This document shows positions 6,274 to 13,321 of a stretch of 13,321 bases of DNA, piece by piece; within the stretch, counting starts at the first letter, position 1; each line of letters opens with the position of its first letter. The stretch spans positions 14,018-27,338 of the forward strand of contig DFYA01000246.1 in assembly GCA_002382525.1 (NCBI GenBank). Direction: 5' to 3'. Position numbers and translations under genes: made by a program. The notes under the pieces were generated by a model. That model was not told where the DNA came from. It did no database searches and saw only the letters and a list, made by a program, of their open reading frames with translations. The stretch comes from Opitutaceae bacterium UBA4094 (GTDB lineage: Bacteria; Verrucomicrobiota; Verrucomicrobiia; Opitutales; Opitutaceae).

Positions 6274-8274
6274 ATGCGCACCAAAGTCACGCTCGTCCTG
6301 CTCCTCCTGAACGTCGCGCTGCTGGCCGTCATCCTCTACGCCCGACGCGAATGGCGCGCCGACCAAGACCTCGCCCGCCTCAGCCGCCGCGTGCTCGGCA
6401 ACGAGGTCATCGGCATCAATTCCCTCGAGATCACTTCCTCCGGCAGCGACCGCAAAATCCTTCTTGAACGCGCCTCCGAGACCGCGCCGTGGGAACTCAA
6501 ATCCCCGGTCAATTGGCCCGCCAACGACCACGCTGTCCGCCGCATTATCCACGAGCTCGAGTTCCTCGAACCGCAAACGAGCTTCCCCGTGGACGGCTTG
6601 GAGAAAAACAATCAATCGCTCGCCGACTACGGACTCTCCCCGCCCCGCCTCACGCTCGCCTTCACCCGCCCCGCGCGCACATCCGGCGAGGCGGACGTCG
6701 TCACGCGCCTCCAGATCGGCGACCCCGCCAAGATCGGTGATCGCCTCTACATTCTCTCGCCCGACGAAAAAACGGTGCACGTCGTGAAGCGTAAACTCGC
6801 CGACACCCTCGTCGTCGGCATGGAAGAACTCCGCACCGACACCCTCTTCACCATCCCCGTTTTCGAGCTCCGCTCCCTCGGCCTGCAAAACGCCTCGCCT
6901 GCCCCTCGCGTGCGCCTCCGCCGTGAGGGCAACCGCTGGTCCTTCGAGGCACCCATCATCGCCCGCGCCTCCAAGGCCGACGCCGAACGCGTCGTCGCCG
7001 AACTCAACACCCTCCGCGCCCTCGACTTTCTCACCGACGCCCCCGTCTCCGACACCGGCCTCGACCGCCCCTCCCTCCGCGTGACCATCGAGGGCAACAG
7101 CCGCCGCGAAACCCTCCTCCTCGGAAAACCCTTCCCGCTCGACCCTGCCGCCAAGCTCGACCCCGCCAAGCCCGCCGCGTTTTTCTACGCCCGCATGGAG
7201 GACCGCCCCCAGGTATTCATCACCTCGATACCGGACGGCGAAGACGGCCTCCTCGACACGCTTCGCCGCGCCCAAGAAACGCTCCGCGATACCCGCATCC
7301 TCGACTTCGATCCGGCCGCCGTCACCGCCGTCTCCCTCGCCGCCCCCGGCCAGCCCGAGCCGCTCGTCCTGCGCCGCGACGACTCCGCCCCTGGCTCGAC
7401 GAGTGCCGTCGAGTGGCGTATCGAGCGCCCCGCCGGCGCCCCCGCCCTGCCCGCCGAAACCAAAATCGTGAGCAATCTCCTCCAGCGTCTCTCGCTCCTC
7501 ACCGCCACCCCGCACACGCCGAAGACTTCCGCCTTCCTACGCGACGCCCCGTCCGACGCCGAGGTTGAGGGCTACGGCTTCAACCTTCCCCAACGCGAAA
7601 TCACGCTCACCTTTGCCGGCAACGCGTCGCCCATTACGCTCCAACTCGGCGTGAGCGGCGGCACCGGCGGCACCGTCCAGGCCCGTGTGGTCGGACAACC
7701 GTTCATTTACGCCGTCGCTCCCGACACCCTAAACGCGCTCCCCGTAGCCCCCAACGTTTACCGCGAACGCACGCTGCGCGAGTTTTCCGAAGGCGCTCGC
7801 ATCACCGGCCTCACCCTCTTGGACAACGACGCCCCTGAAGCGCCGCTCGTCGCCTTCACGCTCGCCGACAACCAAACGTGGACCGACGCCCTCGCCGATC
7901 AATCCGAACCACGCCGCGCCGCCGTCCAAGCCCTCCTTGCCGGCCTCGCCCCGCTCCGCGCCAAACAATTCGTCAACGACACGTTCACCGAAACCACTTG
8001 GGTCGACGGCAAACGCACCCCGTGGAAATACACGCTGAAGGCCACCGTCGCCCAAGCCGGCGCTGCGCAAAACACCGACATCACTCTCCACATCGCCCCC
8101 CGCTCCGGCGGCGGCGCCCAGCTTGCCGGCTCCCGTGAGATCGGCGTGGTCTTCGCCCTCGAACAACCCGTGCTCGACGCTCTCTGGACCTTGACCTACA
8201 CCGCCCGCGACCCCGGCCCGCCGGCGCCGATGCCGGCCCCTTCTCCCTCCCCCGCGCCCGCGCAGGCCCCCTAG
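6274..8274 (+). CDS. DUF4340 domain protein, four internal repeats
   Basis: A 666-residue protein with one N-terminal membrane anchor (about 5-22, MRTKVTLVLLLLNVALL) and an otherwise soluble, presumably periplasmic region. Its first part carries the DUF4340 pattern: a tryptophan strand (WELKSP, 73-78), an amphipathic helix ending in a Leu-rich segment, then YGLSPP (119-124). The same pattern recurs three more times (see the repeat entry). The C-terminus is a short Pro/Ala/Ser-rich tail. DUF4340 genes commonly sit directly after gldG-type genes, as here (23-base gap), so a role as periplasmic partner of the ABC exporter is likely, but no biochemical function is established. No Shine-Dalgarno precedes the ATG. 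The next gene begins nine bases after its stop. Confidence 0.88.
   Translation: MRTKVTLVLLLLNVALLAVILYARREWRADQDLARLSRRVLGNEVIGINSLEITSSGSDRKILLERASETAPWELKSPVNWPANDHAVRRIIHELEFLEPQTSFPVDGLEKNNQSLADYGLSPPRLTLAFTRPARTSGEADVVTRLQIGDPAKIGDRLYILSPDEKTVHVVKRKLADTLVVGMEELRTDTLFTIPVFELRSLGLQNASPAPRVRLRREGNRWSFEAPIIARASKADAERVVAELNTLRALDFLTDAPVSDTGLDRPSLRVTIEGNSRRETLLLGKPFPLDPAAKLDPAKPAAFFYARMEDRPQVFITSIPDGEDGLLDTLRRAQETLRDTRILDFDPAAVTAVSLAAPGQPEPLVLRRDDSAPGSTSAVEWRIERPAGAPALPAETKIVSNLLQRLSLLTATPHTPKTSAFLRDAPSDAEVEGYGFNLPQREITLTFAGNASPITLQLGVSGGTGGTVQARVVGQPFIYAVAPDTLNALPVAPNVYRERTLREFSEGARITGLTLLDNDAPEAPLVAFTLADNQTWTDALADQSEPRRAAVQALLAGLAPLRAKQFVNDTFTETTWVDGKRTPWKYTLKATVAQAGAAQNTDITLHIAPRSGGGAQLAGSREIGVVFALEQPVLDALWTLTYTARDPGPPAPMPAPSPSPAPAQAP
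6415..7998 (+). repeat. Four protein-level repeats of about 155 residues in the DUF4340 protein
   Basis: Units at about residues 48-128, 198-275, 350-447 and 510-575 share one plan: a Ser/Thr-Leu strand, a basic strand, a Trp strand, an amphipathic helix ending in a Leu-rich segment, and in the first three a Gly-containing turn before a strand. The marker tryptophans are W73, W222, W381 and W536, spaced 149, 159 and 155. Units 1-3 keep the YGL/TGL/YGF turn; unit 4 keeps the helix (QALLAGLAPLRA) but lacks the turn. The similarity is at protein level; no DNA repeat was seen. Confidence 0.6.
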
Positions 8275-8283
8275 TCGCTGCGC

Positions 8284-11097
8284 ATGAGTTTTCGACGGGC
8301 ATGGCAGGTCTGTGGGTGGTGCACGCGCCAGGGCTGCCGCGTCTCCCTCTGGCTGATCTGGCTCGTCCTCATTGCCGCCCTCGCCGGCCAGCTCCATCTG
8401 ATCTCTGCCCGACGCGTGCCGGTCCCCGAACCGCTGCGTCGCCTCATCGAACACCGCCTCGCCTCCCACGGCGTCCACTTGGACTACGGCCGCGCCCGGA
8501 TGAACCTCACGGGACGCTTCTTGCTCGAAGACGTTCGCCTCGGCCCGGTTGACGCAAATGCGCCCCTCGCCTCCGCGCGATCCGTCTATCTGCACTTCAA
8601 CCGCTGGGAGCTGCTCGGCGGCAAACTCCACCTCGACGAGGTCCGCGTGGCCGGGCTCGATTTGCTCCTCCCGCCGGACCTGGTGAGCGACTCGCCCCCG
8701 GCCGACAACATCGACTTCGGCCTCCGCATCGAGGGCCGCGAAATCGAGTTGTCCTACTTTACTGGATACATCGACCGCCTCCCCGTCCAAGCTTCGGGCC
8801 GCTTCCGCGCTCCTCCCGCCGCACCCGCCCCCGAATCCGCCGAAGACCTCGCCGAACGCATCACCCAGACCTACCTCGATATCGCCGGGCGCGTCCGTGC
8901 AGCCAGCCCGTGGCTCGCCGCCGCCCGGTCGCCCGCAGTCTCACTCCGCCTGACGCCCGACGCCCTCGCCGTGGACCTGCGCGCCGACGCCGTCGATCTC
9001 GCCGCCCTCCCGCAACCTCAAGTCGGTAAACTCACGTCCGTTCACCTGCGGACCACCCTTTCGTTCGACGCTTCCCAAGCCGAACCGATCACACTCGACG
9101 CCCGCGTGCGCTCCGCGATGTTGCCCTTGGACATTGCCGCCGACGGGGTGGCGTTTCGCCTCCGCGCCACGCCGGGCGGCGCCCTCGGCCTCGACCTCCT
9201 TACGTTGGACCTGCAACTCGGCTCCGTCCGCTGGCGCAACATCGCCGCCGGCCCGCTCGCCGCCACCATCACCCAACCGACCCGAGACCAGTTTCACGCC
9301 GACATCTCCCTCGCGCTCGCCGGTTCCTCGTGGCGCGTGCAAGGTCGCGTCGCCCCGCGCGACGGCCTTTCCCGCGTGGAGTTGGACGGCTTCGTGGGCG
9401 ACACCACGCTCGCCTTCGCCGGAAACCTCATCGGCAAAGACCTCACCACGCTCCTCGACCCGGCCGTGGCCGCCCCGCTGCATGTCTCCGCCACGTTCGG
9501 CCCGGACTGGAAGCTCGGCGGGGTCGCCGGACGCCTCCACAGCGGCTCCGTGCGTGTCGGCGGAGCCCAGCTCGACGAAACGGGCACCGAGTTCACCTAC
9601 GACGGCGTGCGCGTTCTTTGCGACCACCTCGTGCTACGCCAAGGCGAGAGTCTCGCCCACGGTAGTTACGAAATGGATACGCGCACCATGGACTTCCGGT
9701 TCCTGCTCACCGGCGGTCTCCGCCCGGAAGGCATCGAGAGCTGGTTTCACGACTGGTGGAGCAACTTCTGGAGCACGTTCGATTTCAGCCGCGGGTTGCC
9801 CGACGCCGATGTGGACGTGCGCGGTCGCTGGGGCGACCTCACCGCCACCCGGGTTTTTGTTCAGGCCGAGGGCGAGCAGACGGGATTGAGAGGCGTGGGT
9901 TTCGACCGCGTGCGCACCCGCCTTTTTCTCCGCCCGCACTGGTTCGACATCCTTCACTTCGACGTCCTGCAGACCAACCAGACCGCCCGCGGTTGGCTCA
10001 CCCGGTCGCTCGACGCGACCGCCACCCACTGGCACCACATGGAGTTCGACGTCGAGTCCACCCTGCCGCTGGAGACCATCGCCACGTTGTTCAAAGAAGA
10101 GTCCGCCTCGCTGCTCGCGCCTTATCGGTTCGCGACCCCGCCGAGCCTGCGGCTGAGCGGTCGGGTGCACAGCGACCATTCTCCGGCCGGGAAAAAGGAA
10201 CACATCGACATCACCCTCGGCTCGGAAGGGCCCATGACCTACCACGATTTCCCGCTGTCCGACCTCACCTTTGAGGCCCTTCTTCGCGACGATCATATCG
10301 ACCTTCCGACGCTCACGGTCGGTTTCGCCGAGGGCAAAGCCCGCGGCAATGCGCGCCTGTGGATCGTGGAGCAGGCCCGCCGTCTCGCCTTCGATATCAC
10401 CCTCGTCGGCGCCAATCTCGGGGCGGCCATCGACGCCGTCGCCCTGATCCAACCGCCCGCCTCCGCCTCCGCCCCCGCCCCGACCGGCAAATCCGCCGAG
10501 GCCGCCCGTGAACGCCAACAGCGCCTCGACCAAGGGCATCTGTCGGTCACCCTCGCGGCCGAGGGCCTGTATGACGATTTCCACAGCTTCAAAGGACTCG
10601 GGCGCGCCGCGATCACCGGCGCCGAACTCGCCCAGCTCAATCTCTTCGGCCCGCTCTCCGAGCTCCTCAGCGGCACGCATTTCAGCTTCGGTAGTTTTTC
10701 TTTGGATACCGTCCATGCCCCTTTCCTCCTCGAACGCGACCGCCTCCGTTTCGAGGACCTCCGCGTCACCGGCCCCAGCGCCCTGCTTCAGGCCAAGGGC
10801 AACTATCACCTCCGCGAGAGCCGCCTGGATTTCACGACCAAGATCCACCCGTTCGACGAGAGCAGCTCCATCGTGGGCAATGCCGTCGGTTTTTTCCTCA
10901 GCCCGCTATCCAAGGTGTTCGAGGTCAAGCTTCAGGGCACCCTCGCCAAACCCAAGTGGATCTTTGCCTACGGGCCCAGTCGTCTTCTCAACACCCTCAC
11001 CGGCGCCGAGGACCAAACCCCGCTGCCCGCGCCCCTCGCTCCTGTCGCCCCGATGCCGCCGCGCCCCAACGATGCGCTACCGACGGTGACTGAATAA
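8284..11097 (+). CDS. Large AsmA-like protein with AsmA C-terminal region
   Basis: A 937-residue protein with a short basic N-terminus, one membrane helix (about 20-40) and a long beta-strand-rich periplasmic region. Near the N-terminus it follows the AsmA-superfamily pattern: a short helix, then LASHGVHLDYGRARMNLTG and LLEDVRLGP, with strands describing a ligand-lined groove in known members. The AsmA-like C-terminal region spans about 755-905, including GLGRAAITGAELAQLNLFGP and, after it, the VKLQGTLAKPKW closing motif. A low-complexity Ala/Pro linker with a charged helix (about 723-750) precedes it, and the last 25 residues are Pro-rich. AsmA-family proteins such as TamB and YhdP are linked to phospholipid movement between inner and outer membranes. 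Its place as fifth gene, nine bases after the DUF4340 gene, suggests work with the ABC exporter. The lipid role here is inference. Confidence 0.85.
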   Translation: MSFRRAWQVCGWCTRQGCRVSLWLIWLVLIAALAGQLHLISARRVPVPEPLRRLIEHRLASHGVHLDYGRARMNLTGRFLLEDVRLGPVDANAPLASARSVYLHFNRWELLGGKLHLDEVRVAGLDLLLPPDLVSDSPPADNIDFGLRIEGREIELSYFTGYIDRLPVQASGRFRAPPAAPAPESAEDLAERITQTYLDIAGRVRAASPWLAAARSPAVSLRLTPDALAVDLRADAVDLAALPQPQVGKLTSVHLRTTLSFDASQAEPITLDARVRSAMLPLDIAADGVAFRLRATPGGALGLDLLTLDLQLGSVRWRNIAAGPLAATITQPTRDQFHADISLALAGSSWRVQGRVAPRDGLSRVELDGFVGDTTLAFAGNLIGKDLTTLLDPAVAAPLHVSATFGPDWKLGGVAGRLHSGSVRVGGAQLDETGTEFTYDGVRVLCDHLVLRQGESLAHGSYEMDTRTMDFRFLLTGGLRPEGIESWFHDWWSNFWSTFDFSRGLPDADVDVRGRWGDLTATRVFVQAEGEQTGLRGVGFDRVRTRLFLRPHWFDILHFDVLQTNQTARGWLTRSLDATATHWHHMEFDVESTLPLETIATLFKEESASLLAPYRFATPPSLRLSGRVHSDHSPAGKKEHIDITLGSEGPMTYHDFPLSDLTFEALLRDDHIDLPTLTVGFAEGKARGNARLWIVEQARRLAFDITLVGANLGAAIDAVALIQPPASASAPAPTGKSAEAARERQQRLDQGHLSVTLAAEGLYDDFHSFKGLGRAAITGAELAQLNLFGPLSELLSGTHFSFGSFSLDTVHAPFLLERDRLRFEDLRVTGPSALLQAKGNYHLRESRLDFTTKIHPFDESSSIVGNAVGFFLSPLSKVFEVKLQGTLAKPKWIFAYGPSRLLNTLTGAEDQTPLPAPLAPVAPMPPRPNDALPTVTE

Positions 11098-11130
11098 GCT
11101 CGCAGCCGGAACTTACCCTACTCCCTTTTC

Positions 11131-11168
11131 CGCAACGCATTCGCTCCGCCCGGAGAAAAGCGGTTGCG
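11131..11168 (+). terminator. Hairpin after the ABC/AsmA operon, possible terminator
   Basis: CGCAAC (11131-11136) pairs with GTTGCG (11163-11168), extended by GC/GC next to a bulged G, and an inner CTCC/GGAG stem forms the tip. It starts about 33 bases after the AsmA-like stop. There is no U-tract after it, so termination would be weak or factor-dependent. Confidence 0.3.
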
Positions 11169-11183
11169 CCGCCCGGCATGCTC

Positions 11184-11229
11184 AGCCTAGGGTGAACTAC
11201 CTAGATGGCTTCCCCTCGAAATAGTTCAC
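11184..11229 (+). promoter_or_regulatory. Start-codon hairpin with complementary downstream arm (sensor gene)
   Basis: AGC (11184-11186) and CTAGG (11187-11191) pair with CCTAG (11200-11204) and GCT (11208-11210), leaving the start codon ATG (11205-11207) as a three-base bulge. The 8-base loop GTGAACTA (11192-11199) is fully complementary to TAGTTCAC (11222-11229) inside the coding region, so a pseudoknot or an alternative hairpin is possible. It may control translation of the sensor gene; no experiment supports this yet. Confidence 0.35.
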
Positions 11230-13321
11230 GCAGCTCTTGGATGCGTCGTGCCGTGATTGGGTTGGCCGCGATCGCTCTGTTTTTCTCCTTCTGCATCCTC
11301 GTGCTCGGGGTGACCCCGTTGGGCGGCGACGACGCTCGCACCATCGAAACCGTGCCCGCGACCCTGGGCTTCGGCCTGATCAGCGCTGTGCTGATCGCGG
11401 TCGGCATGGGTCACAGGCGGGTGGCTTGGCTGGCGCTCGGCGCCGGCGCGATCGGCGCCACGTCGTTGCTCGAAGAATGGATCGGGCGCGGTCACCGCAT
11501 CGAGTCTTGGATCACGTCCACGATCAGCGGAGAAACGATCCGCGTTCAAGGCGCCATGCCGATGATCGCCGCGCTGGCGTTGGCCTTGATCGGCGTGCTT
11601 TTGCCATGGCTCGCACTCAACCGGGGCGAGACCCGCCGCCTGCTCGCGCTCGCGATGGGCGGTTCGCTTTTGGGCGCGATCGGCATGACCACCCTCGCCG
11701 GTTACGCCCTCAACATGCCCATGGGCTACCGCTGGGGCACCACCGTCAGCCTACCGCCCGTCGTCGCGGTTCTCATGCTCCTCATCGGCGGCGCACTCCT
11801 TGCGCTCGCGTGGACCGAACACCAGCTTCACCACACCAGCAGCCCCGTTTGGCTCCCCGTGCCGGTCATCATCGCGTGCGGCACCTTCACCTTCATTTTT
11901 TGGGCCGGCCTGCGCGAACGTGAAACCGCCTACCTCGGCACCAACGCCCAGATCGCGATCAACTCCTTCGCCAGCAGCATCAACTTGGAGTTCGAGCGCC
12001 AAGCCGCGACCTTGGAGCGAATGGCGCGCCGCTGGACGTCCGACAGCACGCCCGCCATCTGGGAGTCCGACGCCGTTCCGTGGATGATCGAGGCGCCAGG
12101 CGCCCAATCCCTCGCGCGCGTCGCGGTGGACGGCTCCACCGTCTGGTATTACCCGATCGCCGGCAACGAGAGCCTCATCGCCTTCAACCAGTTCGCCGAA
12201 CCCGAACGTCGCTTCGCCCTCGAAACCGTCGCCCAGACCGGCACCCCGCTCGTCACCAGCACGCTCGGGATCCCCGGCCGCGGCCCCGGCTTCGCGATCT
12301 ACACCCCCATCTACCGGGCCAGCGTGCTCGTCGGCTACATCGGGGCGGAGTTCACCTACCAGCGTTTCTTCGAAGTCCTCGACCAACGCCTCAAACTCAG
12401 CCCCAACCACCGCTGCGCCGTTTACCTCGGCCAAGACCGCGTCTACACCTCCGTGAAACAGGGGCCGCCTTCGCGCGACAATCCCCGCTCCCTCGAATCC
12501 GTCTTCACGCTCCAAAATCGGCGCCTGCGCATCGTCATGGAGCCGACCGACGAATACCTGCGCGGTAACCGCCGTTACCTGCCCGAAATCTCCCTCGCCG
12601 CCGGCCTCGGCATCACCCTTCTCCTCGGCCTCTCGATCCACCTCGCCCGCGCCGCCACCGCGAGTCTTGCCGCCGTCGAGACCACCAACCGCCTCCTGCG
12701 CGACGAAAACGAAGAACGCCGGCGCGTTGAGAACATGCTCAAGGTGTCCGACGAACGCCTGCGCCTCGCCCTCGATGCGACCGTCATCGGCATCTTCGAG
12801 TGGGACGTCGCCGCCAACACCCTTCACTACAGCACCGGACTGTGGGCCATGCTTGGACTGCCTCCCGGCGACGAGGCCTCCTCCCCCGAGGCCTGGCAGG
12901 AACTCATCCATCCCGATGACTTGTCCGCCTATCAGGCGGCGATGCAGGCTCAGCTGAGCGGAGCCGAATCGTTCATCGATCCCGAATACCGTGTGCGCAC
13001 GGTCAACGGAGAGTGGCGCTGGCTCTACATGCGCTCCAAAACCGTCGGCTATTCCGAGTCCGGCACCACCAGCCGCATCGTCGGCACACTCCAGGATGTC
13101 ACCGCCCGCCACGAGGCCGAAGAGGCCCTCCGCTCCTCGCAATCGGTCGCGCGCAAACTCTCGTTGGTCGCCAGCCGCACCGATAACTTGGTGCTCATCG
13201 CCACCCCCGACGGCACCATCGAGTGGGTCAACGAATCCTTCGAGCGCGTCATGGAATACTCGATACAGGAGGTCGTGGGCCGCAATCCCACCACGTTCAT
13301 GATCGGCCCCGAGACCAACCC
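11205..13321 (+). CDS. Membrane sensor with CHASE and PAS domains, 3' end outside the window
   Basis: The frame is open from ATG 11205 to the window edge (705 complete codons) with no stop. About seven hydrophobic helices come first (near 16-37, 50-68, 73-90, 118-138, 146-169, 182-204 and 215-236). A CHASE-type extracytoplasmic sensing domain spans about 244-452, with the typical YPIAGNESL and RGPGFAIYTPIY blocks. An eighth helix (461-482) and a coiled-coil linker lead to a first PAS domain (about 514-635, PAS_3-like, ending in the GTLQDVTARHEAEEAL junction) and a second PAS domain (from about 648) that is cut by the edge. Such proteins usually continue into a histidine kinase or a GGDEF domain; which one applies cannot be seen. 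ATG 11241 (MRRAVIGL) is an alternative start. A weak AGGG lies 14 bases upstream of the chosen ATG. The gene appears separate from the AsmA-like gene (107-base gap with hairpins). Confidence 0.88.
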   Translation, partial: MASPRNSSRSSWMRRAVIGLAAIALFFSFCILVLGVTPLGGDDARTIETVPATLGFGLISAVLIAVGMGHRRVAWLALGAGAIGATSLLEEWIGRGHRIESWITSTISGETIRVQGAMPMIAALALALIGVLLPWLALNRGETRRLLALAMGGSLLGAIGMTTLAGYALNMPMGYRWGTTVSLPPVVAVLMLLIGGALLALAWTEHQLHHTSSPVWLPVPVIIACGTFTFIFWAGLRERETAYLGTNAQIAINSFASSINLEFERQAATLERMARRWTSDSTPAIWESDAVPWMIEAPGAQSLARVAVDGSTVWYYPIAGNESLIAFNQFAEPERRFALETVAQTGTPLVTSTLGIPGRGPGFAIYTPIYRASVLVGYIGAEFTYQRFFEVLDQRLKLSPNHRCAVYLGQDRVYTSVKQGPPSRDNPRSLESVFTLQNRRLRIVMEPTDEYLRGNRRYLPEISLAAGLGITLLLGLSIHLARAATASLAAVETTNRLLRDENEERRRVENMLKVSDERLRLALDATVIGIFEWDVAANTLHYSTGLWAMLGLPPGDEASSPEAWQELIHPDDLSAYQAAMQAQLSGAESFIDPEYRVRTVNGEWRWLYMRSKTVGYSESGTTSRIVGTLQDVTARHEAEEALRSSQSVARKLSLVASRTDNLVLIATPDGTIEWVNESFERVMEYSIQEVVGRNPTTFMIGPETN

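Noticed and set aside
6247..7515. Long minus-strand open frame of 422 codons opposite the DUF4340 gene
   Set aside because: Composition is Gly/Glu/Ala-rich as expected from the complement of a high-GC gene. The opposite strand has recognisable domains, and the spacing fits the operon.
11164..11193. TTGCGC ... TAGGGT as a promoter for the sensor gene
   Set aside because: The -10 matches only three positions and lies within the start-codon hairpin. It would give a nearly leaderless message; too weak to annotate.
11751..13142. Minus-strand open frame of 463 codons opposite the sensor gene
   Set aside because: It is a GC-driven shadow: the plus-strand frame shows clear CHASE and PAS motifs over the same bases.
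1..13321. CRISPR arrays, tRNAs, insertion sequences, phage genes, attachment sites
   Set aside because: No direct-repeat arrays, transposase or integrase motifs, tRNA cloverleaf signals or terminal inverted repeats were seen anywhere in the window. Gene content looks chromosomal.

Overview
The window is GC-rich bacterial DNA and carries nine protein genes. The gene styles suggest a member of the Verrucomicrobiota, probably close to the Opitutaceae: a GldG/DUF4340 ABC cluster followed by a large AsmA-like protein, a multi-pass CHASE/PAS sensor, and mostly SD-less start codons. This placement rests on recognition of gene content, not on any search, and is tentative.

Layout. (1) Bases 1-740, minus strand: an HU/IHF-type DNA-binding protein with a readable promoter and the only clear Shine-Dalgarno in the window. 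Upstream lies a 400-base gap without a credible protein gene. It holds a candidate structured RNA on the minus strand (about 442-683) that folds on paper into a long rod with a large central bubble, the architecture of 6S RNA. An oligo-U terminator (420-467) ends it, and a perfect 9-bp hairpin (687-713) sits between it and hflC. (2) 737-2787, minus strand: hflK-hflC, overlapping by four bases (ATGA), encoding the membrane SPFH complex that accompanies the FtsH protease. (3) 2788-2977: a divergent promoter region. (4) 2978-11097, plus strand: a five-gene, tightly packed operon with an ABC ATPase (GldA-like), an ABC-2 permease (GldF-like), a GldG-family membrane-anchored extracytoplasmic protein, a DUF4340 protein, and a 937-residue AsmA-like protein. 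(5) 11098-11204: a short gap with a hairpin. (6) 11205 to the window edge, plus strand: the start of a large membrane sensor with about seven N-terminal membrane helices, a CHASE domain, another helix and two PAS domains. The signalling output lies beyond the edge.

How they work together. The operon reads as one envelope machine: ATPase and permease in the inner membrane, two single-anchor proteins reaching into the periplasm, and an AsmA-family protein of the type linked to lipid movement between membranes. By eye the DUF4340 protein consists of four repeats of about 155 residues, with a matching tryptophan at 73, 222, 381 and 536. The substrate cannot be read from the sequence. The HflKC pair, divergently transcribed from the same gap, is also an inner-membrane quality-control unit. 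The strongest candidates for something undescribed are the 6S-like RNA, the four-repeat DUF4340 protein within its AsmA-linked operon, and a hairpin that places the sensor gene's start codon in a bulge.
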